This document shows, piece by piece, positions 1 to 7,105 of a DNA stretch of 11,156 nt. Position numbers and translations under genes: made by a program. Each line of letters begins with the position of its first letter. Position 1 is the stretch's first letter. The notes below the pieces were generated by a model. It saw only the letters and a list, made by a program, of their open reading frames with translations, made no database searches and was not told the origin of the DNA. The DNA is from JBOGIG01 sp050742455 (GTDB lineage Bacteria; Actinomycetota; Acidimicrobiia; Acidimicrobiales; JBOGIG01): positions 1 to 11,156 of the forward strand of contig JBOGIG010000060.1 in NCBI GenBank assembly GCA_050742455.1, written 5' to 3'.

Positions 1-1513
1 GAGCCACCCATACCACCAGTCCCGTTGCCGCGTCGTAGGCCTCGGCCGCCAGGGAGACCGTTCCCGGGGCGAACACCAGCCCGTCGGCATAGGTCACCGG
101 GGCATAGGTGGGCAGGGAGACAGGAGCGTCCCACAGCACCGCTCCGGTTGCGGCGTCAAGGGCGTGAAGCGACTCGAGGCGGCCTGGATGGGTGAGGACC
201 GAGGGGTCCAGGGTCACCCCGGCCTGAGTGATCCCGTTTCCGGCGAAGGGAAGGGGCACGGCCGAGGCGGCAAAATAGGCTCGACGTGATCCGGCCCGCC
301 CCGTCGCCGCCCCGCCTATGAAGCCGCCGATGGCCCCGGCCAGATTGGGCCCGCTCTGGCCCGGCTGGGCCGCCTCGGTCGACCATAGTGACGCCCCGGT
401 GGCCCCGTCGACGGCGTAGGCATATCCGGACTTGCTGGATTCGATCACTTCGGGGGACCCACCGGCCCGGGCCAGGATGACCGGGGATGACCCGAAGTCA
501 TCGTCGGGTGCGTGCACCGGATCAGATTTGTGGCCCCCCTGGGCAAACACCCAGCGCAGTTGACCGGTGCGGGCGTCCAGCGACCAGATGGCCTCACGGG
601 TCACGGCGGTGCCGGGTGGGGGATTGTTGCAGTTGCCACTGCCGAAGTCGACCGCGTTGTCGGCGGCGTCAAAGGCCGGGGACGACCAAACGTCGCCACA
701 ACCAGAGCCGCGATCGGAGGGGCCAGCCGGATCCAACGAATGCACTACCTGTCCCGTTTCGAGCTCGTACTTCCACAACAGAGCCCCGGTGTTGGCGTCG
801 AGAGCCACCATCCCGGTTCGGTCGGTGCCCTCGGTCTCGTTGGTGTCGGTGCCCACCACTATTTCGCTCGGTCCTCCGGGGAGGTTGACGAGCAGGGGGG
901 ACGATTCGATCTCCACCACACTGCCCGGTGATGAGGGATCGAGATCGGTGGCCCAGCGGGGCTGACCCGTGTTGGCGTCGAGGGCGTAAAGGGTGGCCCC
1001 GCCCCCGAAGTAGACCGTGGGGTCTCCGTGACCCCGGCCCGCCCGCCAGACGGCCGTCGACGTGATCTCCCCGTATGAAGGCTGGTGCAAGTCGACGTGA
1101 ATCGGGTTGGCTATGACCGAGAAGGACCAGCGGGGAGCCCCGGTGGATGTGTCGAGAGCGGCGAAGTTCCCACCCGCGTCTCCCACCCACAGGGTGTTGC
1201 CCACCACCACCGGCTCCGCCGTGACCGGCGTCGAGGTGGGGTGGAACCACCGTGGCGCCATGAAGGCCGCGCTGCGGGGACCCAGGGGGGCACTGCCGGT
1301 ATCAAGGGATGGGGAGCGGGATTGGTCCGGGCACCCCGCCGCTCCCGAGCGCGTCACGTCGTGTTGGAACATGGGCCACGACGGCGCACAAGCAACAGAT
1401 GAGGGACCTGCTCCAGCCGGTGGAACCCAACCGGGAAAAAACGATGCGGTTATGACCATGGCCACGGTCAGCGCCCATGAGGCCCTCCGAACCAAGCCGT
1501 GTCGCCCGCCCAC
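1..1513 (-). CDS. Secreted PQQ-type beta-propeller repeat protein, 3' end outside window
   Basis: The frame is open from GTG 1513 to the left edge (504 codons, no stop). Residues 1-35 look like a Sec signal peptide: a basic start (R4, H5, R9, R10), a hydrophobic core around 13-27, then Pro/Ala/Gly. The mature start carries a WPMFQHD..RSG motif (46-57), usual at the N-terminus of PQQ/BamB-like propellers. At least seven blade motifs of the type ALDxxTGxxxW follow, near residues 117, 175, 235, 310, 365, 450 and 492. A GCGDVWSSPAFDA segment and a Cys-containing GSGNC segment resemble polyvinyl-alcohol-dehydrogenase-like members. No CxxCH haem site is visible in the part present. It probably acts outside the membrane as a dehydrogenase or a binding scaffold; the substrate is unknown. 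It starts 4 bp after the upstream gene's stop, so the two are probably co-transcribed. GTG 1513 has no clear Shine-Dalgarno; GTG 1465 and ATG 1459 are in-frame alternatives, but they would remove the basic region. Confidence 0.82.
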   Translation of the reverse strand, partial: MGGRHGLVRRASWALTVAMVITASFFPGWVPPAGAGPSSVACAPSWPMFQHDVTRSGAAGCPDQSRSPSLDTGSAPLGPRSAAFMAPRWFHPTSTPVTAEPVVVGNTLWVGDAGGNFAALDTSTGAPRWSFSVIANPIHVDLHQPSYGEITSTAVWRAGRGHGDPTVYFGGGATLYALDANTGQPRWATDLDPSSPGSVVEIESSPLLVNLPGGPSEIVVGTDTNETEGTDRTGMVALDANTGALLWKYELETGQVVHSLDPAGPSDRGSGCGDVWSSPAFDAADNAVDFGSGNCNNPPPGTAVTREAIWSLDARTGQLRWVFAQGGHKSDPVHAPDDDFGSSPVILARAGGSPEVIESSKSGYAYAVDGATGASLWSTEAAQPGQSGPNLAGAIGGFIGGAATGRAGSRRAYFAASAVPLPFAGNGITQAGVTLDPSVLTHPGRLESLHALDAATGAVLWDAPVSLPTYAPVTYADGLVFAPGTVSLAAEAYDAATGLVVWVA

Positions 1514-1517
1514 GGGC

Positions 1518-2816
1518 CTAACAGCCGGTAGGGGCCAGGACCAATTGCCCGGCGTGGTTGGTCAAGGGCGAGGGTGGGGCGCCCACGCCCCCACCACCCA
1601 GGACCACCCCGCACGTCCCGACATAGACGGCCGGTAGAGGGTAGAGCTGCGACGGCAGTACGGGAGAGCCCTGGGGATCGGGATCGGCGTAAACCTGGAC
1701 CCCGGGCTGGACCACTACGTTGCTGGCCTCGGCCTGGCGGTAGGAGTTCATCCCCCCAGTAATTCCCCCCTGGGATGGGTCGGAGCAGGCCTTCTCGTTG
1801 GCCGGAGAGCCGCTGTTGCAGGTATAGGGACCGAAGGTCTTGGAGTTGTAGTTATAGACATCCCGACTTTGACCGGAACCCCCCCCACCCTGATAGACGG
1901 TCCGCCGGCTGGAGTAGGCGCCGGCGCAGATCCCATCGGCACAAGCCCCACCGCCGCCTCCCGCCACCGGCACCGGGTTCTGGGCCAGCCCGGCCGGCGA
2001 TCCGGCCAGGGCTGCCTGGATGGCGCCGGCCCATCCCGAGGCCGCGCCGGGCTGCCAATACAGGTTCAAGCCACCCCCATCAGAGGGACCGTTGACGGCT
2101 TGGTTGGTATGGTAAAGGCCGTCGACACCGTCGTGTTCCCCCGAGTCGAGGTTGTCATCCCCACCGAAATAAACCTGACCACCACCGGCCAGGGCCGCGA
2201 TAGAAGGATTGAGGCTGCCGGCCTGCACGCTCGGGCCCAGGCTGGGACTCCCAGTGGGAAGGGCCCACATCGTGGGATTCAAGGAGCATGGCGGCCCGGA
2301 CTGGCCCGCGGCGAAGAGCAACACCTCAACGGGGTAAAGGGCGATGTCCTCAAGCCCGCACTGGCCCTTGGGGATGGGTTGGTAGTTGGTGTCGAGGTGG
2401 ACCGCGGTCGAGGGGGAACCCGGATCGGGCGACCCGTTGGGGGTGACCGAGACGTCGGCGGCGTGGACGTTGTCTCCCTGGGCCTCCTGGACCGTACCCA
2501 CCTGGACATAACGATGGCCGGCCGAGTCGGTGACCAGCAGTTTGGAATTATGACAGCCCGGCGTCGCCGTTTGGGTGGTGTTGGCGTCGGCGTTGGCAGG
2601 GCAGTCCTGATTGGCCGGGCTGTAAGGCCCGGCACTTACCGCCCATGCCGCGCTGATACCCCCACCCAGCCCGCAGATCAGCGACGCCACTCCCACCACG
2701 GCGGCCCCGCGACGCTCACGGGTGCCGTAACGCTCGCCGGTACCCCGGCGCCCACCGGTCCTCTGACGCTGACCGGTACCCCGGCGATTGGTCCCCTGGT
2801 CAACAGACCGCGCCAT
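1518..2816 (-). CDS. Hypothetical secreted/membrane-anchored Cys- and Gly-rich protein
   Basis: This 432-aa protein belongs to no family I recognise. Residues 1-37 are strongly basic and repetitive (RRGTGQR at 11-17, RRGTGER at 23-29). One hydrophobic segment follows (about 38-62, AAVVGVASLICGLGGG...), acting either as a signal peptide with a long n-region or as a membrane anchor. The rest is predicted extracytoplasmic. It is rich in Gly, Pro, Ser and Asn, with about ten cysteines, including a GGACADGICAG cluster and a terminal Cys, suggesting disulfides. Poly-Gly stretches occur mid-chain and near the C-terminus. I chose ATG 2816 because AAGGGGAGG lies 4 bases before it; the frame stays open to a TTG at 2870, which has no comparable site. 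The gene sits 4 bp upstream of the propeller gene, so the two products may work together at the cell surface. Function not assigned. Confidence 0.78.
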   Translation of the reverse strand: MARSVDQGTNRRGTGQRQRTGGRRGTGERYGTRERRGAAVVGVASLICGLGGGISAAWAVSAGPYSPANQDCPANADANTTQTATPGCHNSKLLVTDSAGHRYVQVGTVQEAQGDNVHAADVSVTPNGSPDPGSPSTAVHLDTNYQPIPKGQCGLEDIALYPVEVLLFAAGQSGPPCSLNPTMWALPTGSPSLGPSVQAGSLNPSIAALAGGGQVYFGGDDNLDSGEHDGVDGLYHTNQAVNGPSDGGGLNLYWQPGAASGWAGAIQAALAGSPAGLAQNPVPVAGGGGGACADGICAGAYSSRRTVYQGGGGSGQSRDVYNYNSKTFGPYTCNSGSPANEKACSDPSQGGITGGMNSYRQAEASNVVVQPGVQVYADPDPQGSPVLPSQLYPLPAVYVGTCGVVLGGGGVGAPPSPLTNHAGQLVLAPTGC

Positions 2817-2820
2817 GCTG

Positions 2821-2829
2821 CCTCCCCTT
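2821..2829 (-). promoter_or_regulatory. Ribosome binding site deciding the start of the secreted hypothetical gene
   Basis: Read on the minus strand this is AAGGGGAGG followed by CAGC and then ATG 2816. It is the only strong Shine-Dalgarno near this gene's possible starts, so it favours ATG 2816 over the TTG at 2870. Confidence 0.7.
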
Positions 2830-2869
2830 GCCCCCAGTTGCGGCCCTGCCACATTGGTCAATTGGGACA

Positions 2870-2897
2870 ACTATGACATATCCGTCAGAGAAGTCAA
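2870..2897 (-). promoter_or_regulatory. Candidate promoter for the leftward secreted-protein/propeller unit
   Basis: On the minus strand TTGACT (2897-2892) is followed by a 16-bp spacer and CATAGT (2875-2870). These match the vegetative -35 box at 5 of 6 and the -10 box at 4 of 6 positions. A start near 2863 would leave a leader of about 45 nt before ATG 2816. This is a motif match by eye only. Confidence 0.4.
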
Positions 2898-2922
2898 GTG
2901 AAGCCCCGCCTGACGTCGCCCA

Positions 2923-2950
2923 TTGCGCCCGAGAGGTGTGCTGATACGAT
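2923..2950 (+). promoter_or_regulatory. Candidate promoter for the WS/DGAT gene
   Basis: TTGCGC (2923-2928), a 16-bp spacer, then TACGAT (2945-2950). The -10 is a common actinobacterial form and the -35 is weak. It would give a leader of about 65 nt to GTG 3021. The rest of the 204-bp divergent region 2817-3020 holds only the two promoter candidates and the two ribosome binding sites; I see no further gene there. Confidence 0.35.
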
Positions 2951-3007
2951 CGCGCTTGCGTCCGGGCAGTCCCCAACATGTCCCAGGGTAAGAGCCCGGT
3001 CGTGGAT

Positions 3008-3014
3008 GGGGAGG
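3008..3014 (+). promoter_or_regulatory. Ribosome binding site deciding the WS/DGAT start
   Basis: GGGGAGG lies 6 bases before GTG 3021. The same frame is open from about 2898, and ATG 3006 is also in frame, but only GTG 3021 has a well-spaced Shine-Dalgarno. It also gives the VQRLSGVDSAFL start usual for this family. Confidence 0.65.
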
Positions 3015-3020
3015 TGGGAG

Positions 3021-4577
3021 GTGCAAAGACTGAGTGGGGTGGACTCGGCGTTCTTGTCCCTGGAAACTCCGACCAACCACATGCACGTTTGCATGGTCTC
3101 GACCTTCGATGCCACGGCCATGCCCGGGGGTTACAGCTTCGAGAAGGTCCGCGACCACATCGCCAACCGACTGGGCCAGCTCCCCGAGTTCCGGCGCCGA
3201 CCGGTAGGCGTTCCCTTCGGTCTCCACTTCCCCATATGGGTGCAGGACCCCGGATTCGACTTGGACTACCACGTGCGCCGGATGGCCGTTCCCTCCCCCG
3301 GTGGGATCCGAGAGCTGGCCACCATGGCGTCGGACTTTGCCGGGCGCCAGCTGGACCGGACCAAGCCCCTATGGGAGATATACGTGGTCGAGGGCGTGGG
3401 CCCCAACATCTTCGGCCTGCTGGCCAAGGTTCACCATTCCAGTATCGACGGGGTATCGGGAGCCGAGACCATGGTTCACCTATTCGACCTGGAACCCAAG
3501 GCGGCCGAGCCCGCCCCCATCGAGGACCCACCCGAGTTCGAACGCATCCCCAATGACTGGGAGCTGGTGGCCCATGCGGCTCGATCGTTGGCCCGCCAAC
3601 CCTTGCAGCTGGCCCGGATCCTGCCGGCCGCCACCCGCTCGGTGCGGGATCTGGTCAGGCTCCGGCGCGACCCGGCCAGCCCCAACATGCCGGCCCCGTT
3701 CTCCGCCCCCCGGACGCCCTTTTCCGGATCGGTGACGGCCCATCGCAGCGTGGCCGGTACCCGCTTGAGCCTTCAGGACGTGAAAGCGGTGAGACGGGCC
3801 TTTGGCGTCACCGTCAATGATGTGATCCTGGCCCTGTGCGGCGGAGCCCTGCGTAACTACCTCCTTCGCCGGGCCTGCCTGCCTGAGACTTCGCTGGTGG
3901 CGGTGGTGCCGGTATCGGTACGAGGCACCGAGGGCGTGGAAGGGGCCAATCAGATATCGGCCATGTTCGCCTCCATCGGCACCCACCTGGCCGATCCCGG
4001 AGCCCGCTTGGCCCACGTATCGGCCACCACCCGCTCGGCCAAGGAGGAACACCAGGCGATCGGCGCCACCACTTTGACCGACTGGGCTCAATTCGCCGCC
4101 CCGGCCGTATTCTCCATGGCCTCGCGGGCTTACACGTCGATGAAGCTGGCCGACCGTCACCGGCCCATTCACAACCTGGTCATCTCCAACGTTCCCGGTC
4201 CACCCTTCCCCCTGTACCTGGGCGGAGCGAAGCTGACCATGCTGTCGCCGTTGGGTCCGGTCATGGAGGGCGCCGGGCTCAACATCACGGTCCTGAGCTA
4301 CATGGACGCCATCGACGTCGGTCTCATCTCGTGTCGCGAACTGGTACCGGACCTGTGGGACCTGGCCCGTGACTTCGACGTGGCCATGGCCGAGCTTTCT
4401 GCCGCGGCCCAGGCCCTGGCCCCCGATCCCAAGGGCAAAGGCTCGGGGCGGCGGCGCCCTGCCAAGCCACCCGGCCGGGCGGGGACCAACTCGCAGGCCG
4501 CGGGCGGCGCCCCGACCCGGCACACGGCTCGGGCCGCGGGCGGCGCGGCTGGCGCGGCGACAGCCAAGTCGGCCTGA
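3021..4577 (+). CDS. Wax ester synthase/diacylglycerol O-acyltransferase (WS/DGAT family)
   Basis: This 518-aa protein is expected to transfer an acyl group from acyl-CoA to diacylglycerol or a fatty alcohol, making storage triacylglycerol or wax ester at the inner face of the membrane (EC 2.3.1.20/2.3.1.75 class). The N-terminus RLSGVDSAFLSLETPTNHMH is the family opening. The catalytic HHxxxDG motif is intact as HHSSIDG (138-144). The VTVNDVILALCGGALR segment and the NLVISNVPGP motif (385-394) of the C-terminal domain are present. Length fits the family except for a tail of about 48 residues (471-518), rich in Lys/Arg, Ala and Gly, that looks disordered. It stands first in the rightward genes but is separated from the next gene by 159 bp. 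It may serve storage of fatty acids released by the downstream catabolic genes; that link is inference. Substrate choice cannot be read from the sequence. Confidence 0.93.
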   Translation: MQRLSGVDSAFLSLETPTNHMHVCMVSTFDATAMPGGYSFEKVRDHIANRLGQLPEFRRRPVGVPFGLHFPIWVQDPGFDLDYHVRRMAVPSPGGIRELATMASDFAGRQLDRTKPLWEIYVVEGVGPNIFGLLAKVHHSSIDGVSGAETMVHLFDLEPKAAEPAPIEDPPEFERIPNDWELVAHAARSLARQPLQLARILPAATRSVRDLVRLRRDPASPNMPAPFSAPRTPFSGSVTAHRSVAGTRLSLQDVKAVRRAFGVTVNDVILALCGGALRNYLLRRACLPETSLVAVVPVSVRGTEGVEGANQISAMFASIGTHLADPGARLAHVSATTRSAKEEHQAIGATTLTDWAQFAAPAVFSMASRAYTSMKLADRHRPIHNLVISNVPGPPFPLYLGGAKLTMLSPLGPVMEGAGLNITVLSYMDAIDVGLISCRELVPDLWDLARDFDVAMAELSAAAQALAPDPKGKGSGRRRPAKPPGRAGTNSQAAGGAPTRHTARAAGGAAGAATAKSA

Positions 4578-4736
4578 AGACCAAAGCCGCCCCCGGGGGC
4601 CAGGTCGGCCAAGTCGTCCTGACGGATCGTCACCTCTATCGGGGTGGGGCCGATAACCTGGCCCGGCCGCCACCGGGACCAGCCGCAGGCCAGACGATAG
4701 GTGGCGCTCATCGACCGCAGCGCGAAAGGATCCGCC
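4578..4736 (+). other. Non-coding gap between WS/DGAT and the unknown 365-aa gene
   Basis: The gap is 159 bp. It holds a perfect palindrome GCCCCCGGGGGC (4589-4600) and an inverted repeat TGACG-GAT-CGTCA (4620-4632) that could be a protein-binding site. There is no T-tract after the first palindrome, so I do not call it a terminator. The Shine-Dalgarno AAAGGA of the next gene is at 4725-4730. I see no convincing promoter. Confidence 0.4.
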
Positions 4737-5834
4737 ATGCTGTCCGCACTGGACGACCTTCCCATCCACCAGGTGGCAGAGGTCATGCGCCACGTCGGTC
4801 CGAGCGACCGGAACTTCTACGACCGCTACTACTTCAATGCCCATCCCTGCAGTGACGAGTTGTTCATGGTCTTCGGCATGGGCCAGTACCCCAACTTGGG
4901 GGTGGCCGATGCCTTCCTGGTAGTGAGGGACGCCGGCCTACAACAGGTTGTGCGAGCCTCCAAGGAACTGGGCGCCGATCGCTTGGACACCACCGTCGGC
5001 CCCCTGCACGTGGAAGTGATCGAGGGTCTCCGCCGGCTGAGGGTTGTGTGTGACGAGAACGAGTGGGGCCTGGCCTGCGACCTGACGTGGACGGGGGCCG
5101 TCGTGGCCTACGAGGAGCCCCGCCACCAGCATCGCCAGGGCTCTCGGGTCATAATCGACTCCAAGCGCATGGCCCAGACCGGAACGTGGTCGGGCACACT
5201 CACCTTCAACGACAAAACCCACCAGGTAACCCCCGATCACTGGTGGGGATCACGAGATCGCTCCTGGGGCATCCGCCCGGTGGGCGAGCCTGAACCCCCC
5301 GGCATCCAGGCCACGCGGCCTCCGGGCGGGTTCTTCTGGCTCTATGCCCCCATGCAGTTCGACGAGTTCTCCATCCTGTTCATCACCCAGGAGGAGTCCG
5401 ATGGCACCAGGGTCTTGGAGGAAGCGGTCCGGGTCTACCCCGAGTCGGCAGGCAGGAGTCCCGAGCTGTTGGGTCGCCCCGATCATGAGCTGGTGTTCGT
5501 CTCCGGAACCCGGACGGTGCAAAGCGCCAAGCTTAAAATGACCGAACCGGACGGTCGCCCGCTGGAGGTCGAGGTCACGCCGCTGCTCCCCCTCCACGTG
5601 GGAATGGGCACCGGATACGGGTTCGACGCCGACTGGCGCCACGGCATGTACCAGGGGCCGAGCAAGGTTCAAAGCGTCAGCTACGACCTGAACGATCCGG
5701 TCCAGGCCGGCGCCATGTGGGGGCTGTGCGACAGCGTGGCCCGATTCCGCACCGGCGACTTGGTTGGTCACGGACTGTTCGAGTACATGGTGCTGGGTCC
5801 CCACGACCGCTACGGCTTCGCCGGCTGGGACTGA
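4737..5834 (+). CDS. Conserved hypothetical protein, possibly AttH/CrtC-like lipocalin fold
   Basis: 365 aa, with no signal peptide or membrane segment. The most striking element is HWWGSRDRSWGIRP (about 168-181) in the middle of the chain, followed by a Gly/Pro-rich linker and FFWLYAPMQFDEFS. This layout of two beta-rich halves around a His/Trp/Arg/Asp motif recalls uncharacterised actinobacterial proteins that I associate with the AttH/CrtC-like (DUF7064/7065-type) lipocalin group. That is a recollection and not tested. An enzymatic or lipid-binding role is possible but unproven. ATG 4737 was chosen because AAAGGA lies 6 bases upstream; GTG 4701 is an in-frame alternative without such a site. 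It lies between the WS/DGAT gene and the KstR-box operon, which suggests a lipid or steroid connection. Confidence 0.75.
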   Translation: MLSALDDLPIHQVAEVMRHVGPSDRNFYDRYYFNAHPCSDELFMVFGMGQYPNLGVADAFLVVRDAGLQQVVRASKELGADRLDTTVGPLHVEVIEGLRRLRVVCDENEWGLACDLTWTGAVVAYEEPRHQHRQGSRVIIDSKRMAQTGTWSGTLTFNDKTHQVTPDHWWGSRDRSWGIRPVGEPEPPGIQATRPPGGFFWLYAPMQFDEFSILFITQEESDGTRVLEEAVRVYPESAGRSPELLGRPDHELVFVSGTRTVQSAKLKMTEPDGRPLEVEVTPLLPLHVGMGTGYGFDADWRHGMYQGPSKVQSVSYDLNDPVQAGAMWGLCDSVARFRTGDLVGHGLFEYMVLGPHDRYGFAGWD

Positions 5835-5840
5835 GCGAAA

Positions 5841-5854
5841 TATAACGTGTTACA
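5841..5854 (+). promoter_or_regulatory. KstR-type operator
   Basis: TATAACGTGTTACA matches every fixed base of the KstR consensus TnnAACnnGTTnnA known from mycobacterial and rhodococcal steroid genes. It lies 75 bp before the ATG of the FadE26-like gene and just after the stop of the previous gene. An overlapping perfect inverted repeat GTTAC-A-GTAAC (5849-5859) extends it. TATAAC (5841-5846) and TACAGT (5851-5856) could each serve as a -10 box inside the operator, so binding would block transcription. A KstR-like protein is encoded downstream in the same operon. Confidence 0.72.
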
Positions 5855-5929
5855 GTAACGATCCAGTGGTCCAGAGCGCTGGTTCGACCTCGGGGCCAGG
5901 GTAGGTCAGGGACCAGGGGTGAAATTCAC

Positions 5930-7105
5930 ATGTACATCGGCTACACACAAGAACAACAGGACCTGCGCCAGGAGCTGCGCCACTACTACCACAAACTTCT
6001 CACCCCCGAGGTCGTAGCCGAGCTCGCCCAGGGCCATGGGGTAGGCGAGGCCAACCGCCGCATCGTGCGCCAGATGGGCCAGGACGGCTGGCTGGGCATC
6101 GGCTGGCCCACCGAATACGGGGGCCAGGGTCGATCGGCCATCGAGCAGTTCATCTTCTTCGACGAGTCAATGAGGGCGGGGGCGCCGGTGCCCATGCTCA
6201 CCGTCAACACGGTGGGACCGACCATCATGAATTACGGCACGACCGAGCAGAAGGAGTTCTTCCTGCCCAAGATCCTGGCCGGGGAGATCCATTTCTGCAT
6301 CGGCTACACCGAGCCCGAGGCGGGCACCGACCTGGCCGCCCTGCGCACCCGGGCCGAACCGGACGGCGACGAGTACGTCATCAACGGCCAGAAGATCTTC
6401 ACCAGCCTGGCCGGGGATGCCGACTATGTGTGGCTGGCCACCCGGACCAATACCGAGGTCAAAAAGCACAAGGGCATCTCGATGTTCATCGTAGCTATGG
6501 ACACCCCAGGAATCACGGTGGAGCCCATGCGCCTGCTGGGCGAGCATGACATCAACCAGACCTTCTACGTCGACGTGAGAGTGCCGGCCACCAATCTGGT
6601 GGGGGGAGTGGACAACGGCTGGAGCCTCATCACCAACCAGCTCAATCACGAGAGAGTGACGCTATGTGCCCCCGGGGTCGTGGAACGATCTCTCCAGGAC
6701 ATCCGGGTCTGGGCCCAAGAAACCAAGCTGGCCAACGGGACCAGGGTCATCGACCAGGAGTGGGTCCAGTTGAACCTGGCCCGGGTCCATGCCGGCCTGG
6801 AGTTCCTCAAACTCATCAACTGGAAGGTGGCGTGGACGGCCACCCAGGGTCACTTGAACGTGGCCGACGCCTCGTCCATCAAGGCCTTCGGGACCGAGTT
6901 CTACCTAGAGGCATTTCGCCTCCTCTTCGAGGTTGTCGGCCAGGCCGGCTACCTAACGGCCAACTCGCCCGACGCCGTGGCGGCCTCACGACTCGAGACC
7001 CTCTATCGCAGCATGCTCATATTGACCTTCGGTGGTGGAACCAACGAAATACAGCGCGATCTCATCGCCATGTTCGGTTTGGGCCTCCCCCGATCCCTGC
7101 GTTGA
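5930..7105 (+). CDS. fadE26: Acyl-CoA dehydrogenase, FadE26/ChsE4-like catalytic (alpha) subunit
   Basis: 391 aa, normal for the family. It is a flavoprotein expected to introduce the alpha,beta double bond into an acyl-CoA; in M. tuberculosis ChsE4-ChsE5 does this on the cholesterol side chain. The N-terminal helical domain carries GWLGIGWPTEYGGQGRS. The flavin/acyl loop is IGYTEPEAGTDLA (124-136), then a NGQKIFTS beta segment. The catalytic base is most likely E241 in NQLNHERV, the helix-G position used by isovaleryl-CoA dehydrogenase and ChsE4. The C-terminal LTFGGGTNEIQRD (365-377) has Gly where the medium-chain type has Glu. Long stretches (WVQLNLARVHA, LKLINW, LILTFGGGTNE) match my memory of Rv3504. 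ATG 5930 has AGGGGTG 8 bases upstream. The KstR-type box lies in its leader and its partner subunit gene follows. The exact acyl substrate is inferred. Confidence 0.88.
   Translation: MYIGYTQEQQDLRQELRHYYHKLLTPEVVAELAQGHGVGEANRRIVRQMGQDGWLGIGWPTEYGGQGRSAIEQFIFFDESMRAGAPVPMLTVNTVGPTIMNYGTTEQKEFFLPKILAGEIHFCIGYTEPEAGTDLAALRTRAEPDGDEYVINGQKIFTSLAGDADYVWLATRTNTEVKKHKGISMFIVAMDTPGITVEPMRLLGEHDINQTFYVDVRVPATNLVGGVDNGWSLITNQLNHERVTLCAPGVVERSLQDIRVWAQETKLANGTRVIDQEWVQLNLARVHAGLEFLKLINWKVAWTATQGHLNVADASSIKAFGTEFYLEAFRLLFEVVGQAGYLTANSPDAVAASRLETLYRSMLILTFGGGTNEIQRDLIAMFGLGLPRSLR

Noticed and set aside
1869..2876. A 335-codon plus-strand frame opposite the secreted hypothetical gene
   Set aside because: It has Val/Gly-rich low-complexity content and no ribosome site. 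The minus-strand frame has a strong Shine-Dalgarno, an export segment, and tight spacing to the propeller gene.
2898..3020. An N-terminal extension of WS/DGAT by 41 residues to an upstream start near 2898
   Set aside because: The extra residues do not resemble the family, the region overlaps both promoter candidates, and GTG 3021 has the well-spaced GGGGAGG.
4589..4600. GCCCCCGGGGGC palindrome just after the WS/DGAT stop as a terminator
   Set aside because: It has no loop and no following T-tract; a chance GC palindrome is likely in this composition.
4298..4786. A 162-codon minus-strand frame crossing the gap between WS/DGAT and the unknown gene, with fairly protein-like residues in the gap part
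   Set aside because: Most of it lies antisense to two well-supported genes, it has no ribosome site or recognisable domain, and long antisense frames are expected in G+C-rich DNA.
3480..4844. A 454-codon minus-strand frame opposite WS/DGAT
   Set aside because: Its composition (Gly/Arg/His-rich, no domain) is that of an antisense shadow; the plus strand carries an intact catalytic motif and full family length.
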